Positions 1 to 10,431 of a stretch of 64,000 nt of DNA are shown here, piece by piece (position 1 is the stretch's first letter; each line of letters opens with the position of its first letter). A program made the position numbers and the translations under genes. Source of the DNA: G963665185 sp963665185. GTDB taxonomy: Bacteria; Desulfobacterota; Desulfovibrionia; Desulfovibrionales; Desulfovibrionaceae. The stretch covers positions 1 to 64,000 of the forward strand of contig CAXXPO010000015.1 of the NCBI GenBank assembly GCA_963665185.2. The letters are read 5' to 3'. The notes beneath the pieces were generated by a model. It did not search any database. It worked only from the letters and a program-made list of their open reading frames with translations, and had not been told where the DNA came from.

Positions 1-1422
<1,422 letters not shown>

Positions 1423-1470
1423 GGGGGAGGATGTAAGGGAAGGATGGTTTAAAGCCGGTTCAAAAGGGGA

Positions 1471-1520
1471 GTGCCCTCCGGGGAGTTGTGCGCAAGCGTG
1501 GCTCCCCGGACCCCCGATCT
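1471..1520 (+). terminator. GC-rich stem-loop after acs, palindromic repeat family member
   Basis: CCGGGGAG (1478-1485) pairs with CTCCCCGG (1502-1509). The flanks, TGCCCTCC before and GGACCCCCG after, match the dispersed palindromic family described for 1543-1648. It is placed where an acs terminator would be, but has no clear T-run. Confidence 0.5.
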
Positions 1521-1542
1521 GAAATGGAAGAAAGGGAAAGAT

Positions 1543-1648
1543 GCCTCCGGCGGCCGGGGGAAATGATTCCCCCCGGACCCCCGCAGGTATCCGATGCAGA
1601 TCAGGGTGCGAGCCAAAGGCTCGCACCCTGATCTGCATCGGATACCTG
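1543..1648 (+). repeat. Composite palindromic intergenic element: conserved module plus long hairpin
   Basis: The first part (1543-1583) reads GCCTCCGGCGGCC, a short G/C palindrome, then GGACCCCCGC. The same module occurs at 40709-40750 and, inverted, at 34308-34348 and 44371-44411. The second part is a perfect 31-bp inverted repeat (1584-1614 with 1618-1648) around an AAA loop. The arm sequence is not shared with the other copies; only the architecture is. The element fills most of the gap between acs and the GNAT gene (1423-1750). Confidence 0.75.
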
Positions 1649-1750
1649 GTTTGCAAGGCGGTGCCGGGGCAGCAGCCAAATCCCTGTTGAAGTTGCAACA
1701 GGCCGAGGGTAATGTCGTCAGCTCGACATTTGAATGGAAGGAAATGCTCA

Positions 1751-2205
1751 ATGCTGATTTTGAAAAGGATAGCAACGGATGAAGCACCGATGGATCTGCT
1801 TCTCGAAGCGGACCCGTCCGAAAAAAACGTTCGTGGATACCTGGCCGGAAGCACATGCTATCTTGCGGAAAAGAATGGACAGGCCGTGGGCATTTGCGTG
1901 CTTGGCCCCATTCGGAAAGAGCGTGCCGAACTGTACAACATAGCGGTTCGGCCGGATTTCCAAAAGCAGGGGATCGGCACAAAACTTCTGGAATACGTCA
2001 TTCAGGAAGCAGGCCGCAGCGGGGCTGGATTTCTCGAATTGGGCACAGGAACTTTCGGTTATCAATTGGTCCTTTTACCAACGGGCCGGATTCAGGGCGG
2101 ACTCCGTTATCAAGGATTTCTTTACGGACAATTTATGACGAGCCGATCTTTGAATACGGGATACGGCTTCGGGATATGCTGCGACTTGTTCTGAACTTGG
2201 ACTGA
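1751..2205 (+). pseudogene. GNAT-family N-acetyltransferase, two frameshifts
   Basis: A GCN5-related acetyltransferase that would use acetyl-CoA on an unknown small substrate. The acetyl-CoA-binding motif RPDFQKQGIGTKLLEY lies about 60 residues in. The conserved ELGTGTFGYQ segment follows, and then the frame is lost near 2068 (one extra G). A second extra T near 2133 restores the frame, giving a normal C-terminus (YDEPIFEYGIRLRDMLRL) that ends at 2205. Correcting the two single-base insertions gives a typical protein of about 150 residues. This is the same error type as in acs, so an assembly artefact is likely. Start ATG 1751 follows a GGAAGGAAA stretch. The gene ends 10 bases before the next one. 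Confidence 0.75.
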
Positions 2206-2215
2206 CGGGAGTGCA

Positions 2216-3370
2216 ATGCATTATCACCCTATGAAGTTTTTTTTCCTGAGATGCCCGATACTCATCTGCCTGGGATTGGTTCTGGCTTTTTCCGTGGGGT
2301 GCACGGCAAAGGACGAGAGTACACCGCCGGACAAAAAATTATCTGAAAGGCAGGTCGCGTCCAGCCTCCTCCACTCCCTTTGGACTCCCGGGCAGCTCGC
2401 CGGAACCCCGCACGACATCAAAGGCCAGCCAGCCTTGAAGATACCGGATTTCTCAGGTCCGGAACGCCGCCGGCCAAAGCACGTTCTGCCGTCTGTTCCA
2501 CCCGCCCGACAGGGCCACATCCGGGCGGTCGCCATTCCTTTCGAGCGTTTTCGGTCCATGAATTCCTCGGCCCCGAATCCCAACGTGGTCGCGCTCACCT
2601 TCGACCTGTGCGAACTCGCCACCCGCGTCAGCGGCTACAATGCCGAGCTGGTCAACCTGCTGCGCAAGGAAAATGTCCCGGCGACATTTTTTGCCGGAGG
2701 AAAGTGGATGCGCGACCACCCGGAAAAAACCATGCAGCTCATGGCCGATCCGCTTTTCGAAATCGGCAACCACAACTGGACCCACGGCAACATGGGCGTC
2801 ATGACCGAGGCCGAGATGCGGGACCAAATCCTTTTTACCCAGGCCCAGTACGAATTGCTGCGTGAACAACTCGCCCAGCGCGCCGCCAGGGCCGGGCTTG
2901 CCGCCCAGATGGCCGCCGTTCCCCCGGTTCCCACGCTGTACCGCCTGCCGTATGCCCGGTCCTCTGCCCCGGCCGTCCGGCTCATAGCCGAACTAGGCCT
3001 TACTTCCATCCTCTGGGATTGCCAGGGCGAAGAACCGCAACTGCCGTCCATTTTTCCCCATACCAGCCGCAGCCATATTGCCACCGGCTTTCCTCCCGGC
3101 TCCATTGTTTCCGGCTCCATCCTGCTGGCCCACGGCAACGGCGTTCCAAGGCTGACCAATACCAATCTCCCGCAAATCATACGCCAGCTCAAAGCCCACG
3201 GGTTCACCTTTCTTGCCGTATCCGACCTGCTCAGGCTGGGTACGCCCATTCGCACTGGCCAGGGGTTTTTTATGCATCCCGGCGACAACGCCGCAGTGGA
3301 CGCCATGTTCGGCAACGGCACGGTTGGGTCGGCATGGTTGCGGAAGCATGGGGCGAATAAGGACAGGTAG
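2216..3370 (+). CDS. Polysaccharide deacetylase-like lipoprotein
   Basis: Predicted NodB-fold carbohydrate esterase anchored to an envelope membrane (384 aa). A hydrophobic signal ends in a lipobox with Cys29. The deacetylase core starts near residue 123. The first metal motif, usually TFDDG, reads TFDLCE (128-133), and the second motif reads GNHNWTH (184-190), giving the usual His pair. Later motifs include RLPYARS and ILLAHGNG, which fit the family's C-terminal motifs. Asp followed by Leu-Cys-Glu in motif 1 is a recognised variant but could alter metal binding. ATG 2216 is preceded by GGGAG at good spacing; ATG 2231 is an alternative. The substrate is unknown. Confidence 0.75.
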   Translation: MHYHPMKFFFLRCPILICLGLVLAFSVGCTAKDESTPPDKKLSERQVASSLLHSLWTPGQLAGTPHDIKGQPALKIPDFSGPERRRPKHVLPSVPPARQGHIRAVAIPFERFRSMNSSAPNPNVVALTFDLCELATRVSGYNAELVNLLRKENVPATFFAGGKWMRDHPEKTMQLMADPLFEIGNHNWTHGNMGVMTEAEMRDQILFTQAQYELLREQLAQRAARAGLAAQMAAVPPVPTLYRLPYARSSAPAVRLIAELGLTSILWDCQGEEPQLPSIFPHTSRSHIATGFPPGSIVSGSILLAHGNGVPRLTNTNLPQIIRQLKAHGFTFLAVSDLLRLGTPIRTGQGFFMHPGDNAAVDAMFGNGTVGSAWLRKHGANKDR

Positions 3371-3418
3371 GCGTGGCGTCGCACTGCGACGACGCAGTTT
3401 GTATTGTTTGTAGAATCG

Positions 3419-3451
3419 CAGGTCCAGGAGGGATCAGCCTCCTGGTGGGGG
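3419..3451. repeat. Palindromic repeat family, GCAGGTCC subtype
   Basis: GCAGGTCC is followed by the hairpin CCAGGAGG (3424-3431) / CCTCCTGG (3437-3444) and then TGGGGGTGGAG. The same GC(A/G)GGTCCAGG opening occurs at 5016 and, inverted, at 34126-34153 and 42871-42925. A smaller stem, GCGTCG with CGACGACGC (3376-3395), lies just upstream and may end the deacetylase transcript. Confidence 0.5.
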
Positions 3452-3466
3452 TGGAGCGTTGAATCG

Positions 3467-3516
3467 GAAAAATCAAATCCTTGCATACGGAAGAATACGC
3501 GTCGGCCTTGATTTTA
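3467..3516. repeat. AAAATCAA...TTGATTTT imperfect inverted repeat element
   Basis: An AT-rich arm pair encloses a core reading ATACGG..GAATACGCGTCGGCC. It closely matches the element at 24845-24897, whose core shares AATACGCGTCG, and more loosely the one at 15481-15536. Confidence 0.5.
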
Positions 3517-3645
3517 TTTCTTAGTCGATGGTGTATCCCTTGATCTGGACGACGAAAAATTGCTGCAGTTGTTTTATCTGCGGGGGGCGAGTGCTGTTCT
3601 TGATAGATTTTGTTGTGATTCCTCTTGCTGATCAAGGGGGTTTTT

Positions 3646-4902
3646 GTGGATCATACCGTACTTTCCATAATTATTCCTGTTTTCAATCAGTTTTCACTGA
3701 CGCGAGATTGCCTTGTTTCATTGCAAAAGCACGCTCCCCAAATAGAGTATGAGGTCATTGTTGTGGATAATGGGTCTTCGGACGAGACAGCAAGCCAACT
3801 CGAACAGTATGGGGTCTCGTTGTTCAGCGAACGGTTCAAGGTGATTCGACTTGGTAAGAATATCAATTTTGGTCCCGGATGTAACCTGGGAGCTCGGCAC
3901 GCGAAGGGGACTTATCTTTTCTTTTTGAATAATGACACGGTGTTGACGTCTGATTGGTACCCTCCTCTGATGGCTTCCATGAAAGATGAAGTCGGTATGG
4001 CAGGCCCTTTGCTTGCATATCCGGATTCCGCCTCGTCATACGGAGAGCGCGTGCAGCATCTTGGTGTCGCTTGCATGCCTCAGTTGCACCCCGCGCACTT
4101 GTATGAATATTTCCCCATCGAGCATCCTGTTGTGAGAAAAAAGCGTGCGTTACAATTTCTCACGGGAGCCGCCATACTTCTTTCGAAAGACATTTTTTTC
4201 GAGGTGGGCATGTTCTGCGAGGAATATATCAACGGAGGCGAGGATTTGGACTTGAGCGTACACGTACGCAAATGCGGTTATTCGATAGTTATTGTCCCTG
4301 AAAGTAAGATATATCATCTGCTGAGCCAGACCCCCGGGCGCCATGACCATGAAAAGGACAATGCGCGTATTCTCAAGAAACGCTGCCTGAAGGATCTTTT
4401 TCCTGATTTTCATTATCATCTGCAAAAGGACGGATACGAACTGGCATTGAACGAACATCTGATGCCCTATGCAAAACTGCCGGATCGTCGGTTTGAACTG
4501 CTTCGACGTGTTTTTTTTCGTGCAGATGGTTTGCCTGAAGAGGACCAGTGCACCGCCATGATGGCAAAAGAGCCTCTCTTTTCTCCGGCGTACGAGCACT
4601 TGGTCAGACTGAAAGAGGCGGCTGGAGATTTTGAATCTGTTGTTTCGATTCGTTTTCTGCAGACAAAGTTGTTTCCTTCCAAAATGAATGGTGACCGTCT
4701 GCATCATGCGGCCACCAGGGCTGGCAATGAGACAATGGTGCGCGAAGGAAGGAAAATCCTAGATTTTTACGTGCATCTTGAGAGTATTGAACTCGACGAA
4801 ATGGCCAGGGAAATGGTTGGCTACTCACGACGGCTGAACCAGGCTTCCATGGCCCAAGCGTATACAAGCTGGCTTGCTTCTCGCGGAGTAATGGCAGGAT
4901 GA
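3646..4902 (+). CDS. Family 2 glycosyltransferase
   Basis: A GT-A fold glycosyltransferase (about 418 aa) that transfers a sugar from a nucleotide donor, probably for surface polysaccharide or protein glycosylation. The N-terminus reads SIIIPVFNQ; VVDNGSSDET is the first nucleotide-binding Asp region, and FLNNDTVLTSDW carries the DxD-like motif. A rhamnosyltransferase-like FLTGAAILLSKDIF and an EDLDLSVHVRKCGY acid motif follow. The C-terminal 150 residues are helical and unassigned. GTG 3646 is chosen because AAGGGGG sits about 6 bases upstream; TTG 3625 is possible. GC content is lower than in the neighbours, which suggests transfer. It stands alone, so the acceptor cannot be named. Confidence 0.8.
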   Translation: MDHTVLSIIIPVFNQFSLTRDCLVSLQKHAPQIEYEVIVVDNGSSDETASQLEQYGVSLFSERFKVIRLGKNINFGPGCNLGARHAKGTYLFFLNNDTVLTSDWYPPLMASMKDEVGMAGPLLAYPDSASSYGERVQHLGVACMPQLHPAHLYEYFPIEHPVVRKKRALQFLTGAAILLSKDIFFEVGMFCEEYINGGEDLDLSVHVRKCGYSIVIVPESKIYHLLSQTPGRHDHEKDNARILKKRCLKDLFPDFHYHLQKDGYELALNEHLMPYAKLPDRRFELLRRVFFRADGLPEEDQCTAMMAKEPLFSPAYEHLVRLKEAAGDFESVVSIRFLQTKLFPSKMNGDRLHHAATRAGNETMVREGRKILDFYVHLESIELDEMAREMVGYSRRLNQASMAQAYTSWLASRGVMAG

Positions 4903-5015
4903 ATTTACAAGTATGAGCATGGAGAACGTTTTTCGGAGCTTGGGACAAGCGGTCAATGAACTTCCTTTACGTGGCGCCTAGCTGACCTGTTGGACTGTAC
5001 TGTTGTCATATATCG

Positions 5016-5072
5016 CAGGTCCAGGTGGGCGTTACCGCCTGGCGGAGTCCGGAGGCTCTGCCTCTGGTCTTG
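5016..5072. repeat. Palindromic repeat family, GCAGGTCC...CCTGGCGGAGTCCG subtype
   Basis: GCAGGTCCAGGTGGG, a short loop, then CCGCCTGGCGGAGTCCGGAG. The inverse complement of 42871-42925 has the same ends (GCGGGTCCAGG and CCTGGCGGAATCCG) around a different centre. It lies in the 200-base gap before the radical SAM gene. Confidence 0.45.
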
Positions 5073-5103
5073 CCTGTTGCGGAGCATTGTACGATGGTGT
5101 GGC

Positions 5104-6096
5104 ATGGAAAACGACGCCGTACGATATTATTCATTGTCCACATATTTCAGGCAGCGCTTCGGGTGCAGGGTGCAGAAGGTCCCTTTGGACGCTGGTTTTT
5201 CGTGCCCCAACCGGGACGGCACTCTTTCGCGTGCGGGGTGCACGTTCTGCAGCCCGCACGGCTCGGGTTCGGGGCTGCTGGCACAGGGCATGGAGCTGGC
5301 CGCTCAGTGGGACCATTGGATCAGGGTTTTTGAGAAACGTCGCCGGAAGTTCAGATTTATGGCGTATCTTCAATCTTTTTCCAATACGCACGGCCCGTTG
5401 GAAAAGGTCGAGGATGTGTTGCGGACCATTGCAGGGCTGCCGGGTTGCGAGGGCGTGTCTTTGGGGACGCGGCCGGACTGTCTGGACGGGGGGCGGCTGG
5501 AGCTTCTGGAAAAGTATTCCTCCGGGGAGACATGGCTTGAGCTGGGATTGCAGTCGGCCAACGACGCGACCCTGGCGCGGGTGAACCGGGGGCATGATGC
5601 GGCAATGTTCGCGCGGGCCTGCGAACGGGCGGACGCGTTGGGGCTGAAGGTCTGCGCACATGTGATTTTCGGGCTGCCGGGCGAGGGGCACGAAGACGCC
5701 ATGCGCACGGTGGCTTTTGTGAACGGACTGCCGGTGCGCGGGGTGAAGTTCCACAATCTGTTCATCTGCAAGGGCTGCGCCCTGGCCCGGGACTGGAGGG
5801 CAGGTCTTTTCGAACCCATGGAGCATGCCGAATTTGTGCGGACGTTGCTGGATGGAGTGGAGCGGCTGCGGCCTGACATCGTGGTGCACCGGCTGAGCGG
5901 CGACGCCCTGGAAGGCAAGCTGCTCGCCCCGCAATGGGCTGCCAACAAGGGCGGGCTGCTGGGCTCCATACGCAAGGAGATGGTCCGGCGCGAAACCTGG
6001 CAGGGGCGGTTGTGCGGCGCGGGGGAACAAATGCCGGAGTGGTTTGATATTGCGGGGGAGATGCCCGGGGTGTTGCGCCAGGAGCGCGTGCTGTAA
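5104..6096 (+). CDS. Radical SAM protein, YhcC / TIGR01212 type
   Basis: A cytoplasmic radical S-adenosylmethionine enzyme of 330 aa with the family's cluster-binding cysteines at C34, C46 and C49 (CPNRDGTLSRAGCTFC). The YLQSFSNTHGP and EGVSLGTRPDC segments, typical of this Elp3-related family, follow. The reaction of the family is not settled. ATG 5104 gives the standard N-terminus MENDAVRYYSLSTYFRQRFG; the reading frame stays open upstream but has no family similarity there. The MGMT gene follows 17 bases later, so the two are probably co-transcribed. Confidence 0.85.
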   Translation: MENDAVRYYSLSTYFRQRFGCRVQKVPLDAGFSCPNRDGTLSRAGCTFCSPHGSGSGLLAQGMELAAQWDHWIRVFEKRRRKFRFMAYLQSFSNTHGPLEKVEDVLRTIAGLPGCEGVSLGTRPDCLDGGRLELLEKYSSGETWLELGLQSANDATLARVNRGHDAAMFARACERADALGLKVCAHVIFGLPGEGHEDAMRTVAFVNGLPVRGVKFHNLFICKGCALARDWRAGLFEPMEHAEFVRTLLDGVERLRPDIVVHRLSGDALEGKLLAPQWAANKGGLLGSIRKEMVRRETWQGRLCGAGEQMPEWFDIAGEMPGVLRQERVL

Positions 6097-6113
6097 CAGG
6101 CAGAGGTACTGTC

Positions 6114-6590
6114 ATGGGTGATGAGATTTTGCGGGAAGTCATCGAGGTCATGCCGTTGCGGTTGGTCCTGTATTGGGATGGCGGGATTCTGGAGCGGGTC
6201 GACCTGGCCTGGGCGGAAGGTGAAGGCGACTGCCCGGCGTTTACGGAAAACGGCAAAAAGCTGGAACGGGCCCTGGAAAGGTATGTGCATGGCGAGCCGG
6301 TAACATGGCCGGATCTGCCCTTTGCCTGGGACCGGGTAACGGATTTCCGCCGCAGGGTGTTGCAGGAATTGCTGCGTGTGCCTGCGGGCGAGTCGGTCAG
6401 TTATCAGGAACTTGCCGTCAGGGTCGGGTCGCCCAAGGCGTCGCGGGCCGTGGGAGGTTGTATGGCCAACAATCCCTGGCCCCTGGTCGTGCCGTGCCAT
6501 CGGGTGCTGGCTTCCGGTGGAAGGCTGGGAGGTTTCGGGCCGGGGGTGGACATGAAGCGCTGGCTTCTGAAGCTTGAAGGCGCATTGTAG
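6114..6590 (+). CDS. ogt: Methylated-DNA--protein-cysteine S-methyltransferase
   Basis: Repairs O6-alkylguanine by moving the alkyl group to its own cysteine. The protein is 158 aa, the usual size for the Ogt/MGMT family. The active-site motif is PCHR at residues 127-130, with C128 as acceptor. The upstream helix-turn-helix region reads VPAGESVSYQELA, and the GGF..G.. loop follows the active site. ATG 6114 has AGAGG upstream. It ends 35 bases before the convergent gene at 6626. Confidence 0.9.
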   Translation: MGDEILREVIEVMPLRLVLYWDGGILERVDLAWAEGEGDCPAFTENGKKLERALERYVHGEPVTWPDLPFAWDRVTDFRRRVLQELLRVPAGESVSYQELAVRVGSPKASRAVGGCMANNPWPLVVPCHRVLASGGRLGGFGPGVDMKRWLLKLEGAL

Positions 6591-6625
6591 GAGCGGGCCG
6601 GGAACAGGATGCGCTGCCGGGGTGA

Positions 6626-7153
6626 CTATTCGGTCCGAAGGAATTTTTCCAGGTCGCTGTTGAATTCTTCGTTGCGGTCCATTCCGCCTTCGCAGCTTAC
6701 GCGGATGTTCACGTTCATGACGCGGAACCTGTCCGAGCTGAGGCATTCTGCAACGAGCCGCCGCCGGGGTTCCGTGAGCACCGAGGGGATCCGGCCGGCC
6801 TTTGTTTCCGTGCCGTGCACGGGGATGCTTTCAGCCAGGGACGATCCGCCCGAGCCGTAGGCCACGCTCAGACGGCAGAGGGTTTGCTGTTCCGGGTCGT
6901 TGCCCGTGATGGTGTAGTAGACGTTCAGCCCTTTGCAGGCGGGCGGCAGGTTGAGTGCGGATTTCTCCCTGGCCTGGTGGTCGCCGAACATGCCGGAGGG
7001 TTCGCCTTTCCAGGTGGCGGACATCACCTCCACGACCTTTTCCGCGGCTGCCGCCGGTACGGGCAGGATGGCGGAAGCAAGCACCCAGGCCAGCCCCGGC
7101 AGAATTGCGGACACGCAATGTGTTCGCGGAAGGGAAAGGCAAAAATTCTTCAT
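6626..7153 (-). CDS. Secreted four-cysteine protein, paralogue of the upstream gene
   Basis: Unrecognised exported protein (175 aa from the chosen start). A signal peptide ends near PVPAAAA. The mature part aligns along its length with the product of 7202-7714. Shared features are PACKG followed by (N/D)VYY, G(N/T)DP, a Cys-Arg-Leu strand, a CLS..RF motif, a final Cys and a DLEKF(L/I) tail. Four cysteines are conserved, suggesting two disulfides in the periplasm. The start could instead be ATG 7177, which only lengthens the signal region. It lies 48 bases downstream of its paralogue, so the two are probably one operon. Confidence 0.7.
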   Translation of the reverse strand: MKNFCLSLPRTHCVSAILPGLAWVLASAILPVPAAAAEKVVEVMSATWKGEPSGMFGDHQAREKSALNLPPACKGLNVYYTITGNDPEQQTLCRLSVAYGSGGSSLAESIPVHGTETKAGRIPSVLTEPRRRLVAECLSSDRFRVMNVNIRVSCEGGMDRNEEFNSDLEKFLRTE

Positions 7154-7201
7154 ACGGATTGCATACCTGAAACGCATTCTTTCTGGCAAGCGGAGGAAGC
7201 G

Positions 7202-7714
7202 TTACCGGGTCTGGATGAATTTTTCCAGGTCCCTGGCAAAGGTGTCGTCGATTCGGTCTGAAGGCGCACAGTGCAGGGTGAGGGAAATCCGCATGGGCGT
7301 GAAACGTCCCGAAAGGCAGTCCACATGCACAAGGCGTGTTGTGGCGGCGGTCATGGACCCCATGAAGCCCTTGTACCAGGTGTTTCCCTGCACGTGCAGG
7401 CGGGATGCCTCGGAGCGGCTCTTCTTGACGTATTCGACCCACAGCCTGCACTGGCAATCCTGATCAGGGTCGGTTCCCCGGATGGAGTAGTACACGTCCT
7501 GCCCTTTGCAGGCGGGCGGCAGAGGAATGGAGAGTCTTCTGGAGCATTGCGCCTCGTGCTGGATGCTCAAGGGATCCGTTTTCCAGTGGACATGGGCAAG
7601 CAGATCGGGCTGGTCCGGGACCCGGCCTGGATTTTCCGGGGGGTGCGCCGGGGCGGGGGGGCAGAACCAAAGGCCGAGAAAGGCGGCAAACAGGCACGGG
7701 AAAAATCTGAACAT
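7202..7714 (-). CDS. Secreted four-cysteine protein, first of the tandem pair
   Basis: Unrecognised exported protein (170 aa). An N-terminal hydrophobic signal ends near PPAPAHP. It shares the PACKG-x-(D/N)VYY core, four cysteines and the DLEKF tail with the gene at 6626-7153, while the N-terminal third differs. ATG 7714 is preceded by GGAGACACCACC. It sits 84 bases after comEC on the same strand. The compact beta-rich pattern could be a binding domain, but no function is claimed. Confidence 0.7.
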   Translation of the reverse strand: MFRFFPCLFAAFLGLWFCPPAPAHPPENPGRVPDQPDLLAHVHWKTDPLSIQHEAQCSRRLSIPLPPACKGQDVYYSIRGTDPDQDCQCRLWVEYVKKSRSEASRLHVQGNTWYKGFMGSMTAATTRLVHVDCLSGRFTPMRISLTLHCAPSDRIDDTFARDLEKFIQTR

Positions 7715-7798
7715 GGTGGTGTCTCCGGGCGAGGTTCTCGGACGCCTTTGGGGAAGTATGGCATCGGCCTGTTCCCGGTGCAAGAAGAATGAAGGAAG

Positions 7799-10387
7799 TC
7801 AATGGGTTGCAGCGCGTTCCATAGAGAATATCCGGGCCGGGGTCTGTGGACTGTCCCAGATTACGCGGACTGCGCCGTGTGTACCCGTGGAATACACGGG
7901 GATTTTTTTCTCATGCAGGGCCCGTCGGACTCCGGGGCCGGGAAAATCGTAGCGATTGTACGCACCGCAACTGGCAATGGCGGTCTGTATCCCGGGCACA
8001 TCGTAAAGCTCCGGGCATGCTCCGGTGTCCGAACCGTGATGGGGCAGTATCAGGATGTCGAAGGACAGGCCGGGGTGGGTTTTCAGGATGTCGCGTAGCG
8101 GAGCCGCGGACAGGTCGCCGGGCAGCATGGCCAGTCCGCGCCGGTTCCATTCGAGAAGAAAGGTCAGGGAGCAGTCGTTGGGATCGGGGAATTGTCGGCC
8201 CTGCGGCGGATACAAGCAGCGCAGGCGGACTCCCTGGCCGAGGTCCACGGTTTGGCCGGGCGTCATGCGGCGCATGGGGATGCCGCGCTTTCGGGCAAGA
8301 TGCTGAAGTTTCTCAAGATCCTTGGAGAGCGGCTGTCCGTCGCCCAGCAGCAGGCTGTCCACGGGAAGGGCGGCCATGGGGTAGAGCAGTCCGCCGCTGT
8401 GGTCGCGCTGGGCGTGGCTCAGGGCGATGGCGCGCAGCCTTGGGCCTGTACCCGTGGAGACCGCCGGGGCGATGACGGCCTCGCCGATGTCGAAGGTTCG
8501 CGAGAACGTGCCGCCTCCGTCGATGAGCACTTTGCGGCCGCTGTGTTCGACGAGCAGGGCCTGTCCCTGTCCCACGTCCAGCACGGTCAGGCGCACTGCG
8601 CCATGCAGGTTTTGCCAGCCCTGGACGGCCACGGGCCAGGCCAGAAGACACAGGGCCAGGGCCAGCCGGGAAAGCCCGGGAGCCTTGCGGTTTTGCAGCC
8701 AGCCCAGGCAGAGCAGGCAGAAGAGATAATAGCCCAGAATGACGGTCCAGCCGGGATGAACGCCCGCTGCCACGGGCATGAGTCCGGTGGTGCGGGCGTT
8801 GCGCAGCAGGTCGAGTGCGGCGTCGAGCAGGGCGGCGTCCAGGCTGAATATGGCCGAGGCCGGCGCGTGCAGGCCGAAAAAGTCGGGCAGGGATGTCAGA
8901 AGCAGGCCGAGAAATCCCAGGGGCATGGCCGCGAGTCCCAGAATCGGCAGCCAGAGCGCGTTCCACCACAGGCCGAGCGGAATCCGGCCAAAGGCCTCCA
9001 GGTTGACGGGCAGCAGGGCGATGTTGGCGGCCAGACTGCATCCGATCAGCCCGAATATCCACAGGGCGGCGGTGCGGACGAGGACTGCTCCACGGGAAGC
9101 GAACCAGGGGGTGTTGTTTTTTTTCCCCGGTGTTCCAAACAGGCGGTCGGCTGCCGTGCGCAGGGGGGAGGCGAGCGCGGCAATACCCGCCACCGCCAGA
9201 AAGGACATCTGCAGCCCCAGGTCGAAAACGGACAGGGGGCTGACGGCCAGGATAAGTCCCAGGGCCAGGAAGAGTCCGTCCAGCAGGACACGGGGGCGGT
9301 CGAAGAGAAGCAGCAGCCCGAAGCAGGAAAACATGACGGCGGCCCGCAGGAGCGAAGGGCTTGCCCCGCCCAGCCATACATAGGCCAGAACCATGGGCGC
9401 GGCCAGGACGACGCCCAGCTTGGGGCGGGGAAGGCGCAGCAGTATGGAGGGCCGCAACCGTGCCAGCAGGGAGGCCAGCAGGAATCCCAGGGAGGCGGCA
9501 ATGCCCAGGTGCAGCCCGGACAGGGCCAGGGAATGGGACAGGCTGGCCTGGCGCAGGACGTCAACGGTGGAGGCGTGCAGGTCGCTTCTGTCTCCGGTCA
9601 GCAAGGCCAGCAGCAGGCCGCGGCCGGGTGAGGCTGGGGATTGGAGCATGACCTGGCGAAGGTGTTGACGGAAGCTCCAGGACCGGGGATTATCGGGCTG
9701 TCCGGTCAGGCGGATATCGGCCTTTTCCCCCCTGGTGTAGGCGCGGAAGAAAACATTCCTGCAACGCCAGTGGAAGCGGGTATCCCAGCCTTCGGGGTTG
9801 ATGAAGCCGCGAACCGGCGTGACCTTGGCGCGCAGGGTCACGGTCTGTCCCGGAGCCGGGCGGAAAGCGGGATACTGCCAGGTCCAGACCATGCGTCCCG
9901 GAAGACTGGTTGTCCGCCCGTCGGGCAGCGTGCAGCGGACATTTTTCAGCAGGACGCGCAGGCGGTTGTCCGGTTTGCCTTCAAGTTCGTCCACAATGGC
10001 GGACACGGTCACCTTGGGGGAATGCCCCACCCAGTCCGGGATGGCGGGGACGTTGGGAAGCTGGATCCAGCCATGGCCCGCCCCCAGTCCGAAGGCTGCC
10101 GCCAGAAGCACTGCGGACAGGGTTTTTCGGGTTGTCGCGCCCGTCTGCCAGACAAGCCAAAGAAACATGGCGGCGGCCGCGGGAGAACGCAGGCAGAAGA
10201 TGCCCGCCGCATAAGCCGACAGGGTTATCTGCCAGAAGAGGGGAACAGGCAGCCCTTGTTGCCTGAAACCGGAATGGGGATTGTCTGTCGTTGTAGGCAC
10301 AGACAATCCGTAAGGGTTTTGCCGATTTTTCTCTACTGATGATGAGCCGCGGTAAGGGGCGCTATACGGGGATGGACCGCCTTGCAT
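7799..10387 (-). CDS. comEC: ComEC/Rec2-family DNA-uptake channel protein
   Basis: An inner-membrane protein that in competent bacteria carries single-stranded DNA across the membrane (about 862 aa). The N-terminus has two hydrophobic helices and an OB-like region (about 110-210). The competence domain with many membrane helices spans about 240-560 (LSHSLALSGLHLGI is the family motif). The C-terminal metallo-beta-lactamase-like domain (about 610-850) has LDVGQGQALLVE, SHAQRDHSGG and LPHHGS. The second His of the usual HxHxDH is replaced (SHAQRDH), as is common in ComEC. ATG 10387 is chosen; TTG 10408 is possible. It is divergent from the kinase gene, with only 44 bases between starts. Confidence 0.9.
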   Translation of the reverse strand: MQGGPSPYSAPYRGSSSVEKNRQNPYGLSVPTTTDNPHSGFRQQGLPVPLFWQITLSAYAAGIFCLRSPAAAAMFLWLVWQTGATTRKTLSAVLLAAAFGLGAGHGWIQLPNVPAIPDWVGHSPKVTVSAIVDELEGKPDNRLRVLLKNVRCTLPDGRTTSLPGRMVWTWQYPAFRPAPGQTVTLRAKVTPVRGFINPEGWDTRFHWRCRNVFFRAYTRGEKADIRLTGQPDNPRSWSFRQHLRQVMLQSPASPGRGLLLALLTGDRSDLHASTVDVLRQASLSHSLALSGLHLGIAASLGFLLASLLARLRPSILLRLPRPKLGVVLAAPMVLAYVWLGGASPSLLRAAVMFSCFGLLLLFDRPRVLLDGLFLALGLILAVSPLSVFDLGLQMSFLAVAGIAALASPLRTAADRLFGTPGKKNNTPWFASRGAVLVRTAALWIFGLIGCSLAANIALLPVNLEAFGRIPLGLWWNALWLPILGLAAMPLGFLGLLLTSLPDFFGLHAPASAIFSLDAALLDAALDLLRNARTTGLMPVAAGVHPGWTVILGYYLFCLLCLGWLQNRKAPGLSRLALALCLLAWPVAVQGWQNLHGAVRLTVLDVGQGQALLVEHSGRKVLIDGGGTFSRTFDIGEAVIAPAVSTGTGPRLRAIALSHAQRDHSGGLLYPMAALPVDSLLLGDGQPLSKDLEKLQHLARKRGIPMRRMTPGQTVDLGQGVRLRCLYPPQGRQFPDPNDCSLTFLLEWNRRGLAMLPGDLSAAPLRDILKTHPGLSFDILILPHHGSDTGACPELYDVPGIQTAIASCGAYNRYDFPGPGVRRALHEKKIPVYSTGTHGAVRVIWDSPQTPARIFSMERAATH

Positions 10388-10431
10388 GCGTATGATACCC
10401 CCGCTCAATATTTCACTACAGGAATTTTTGT

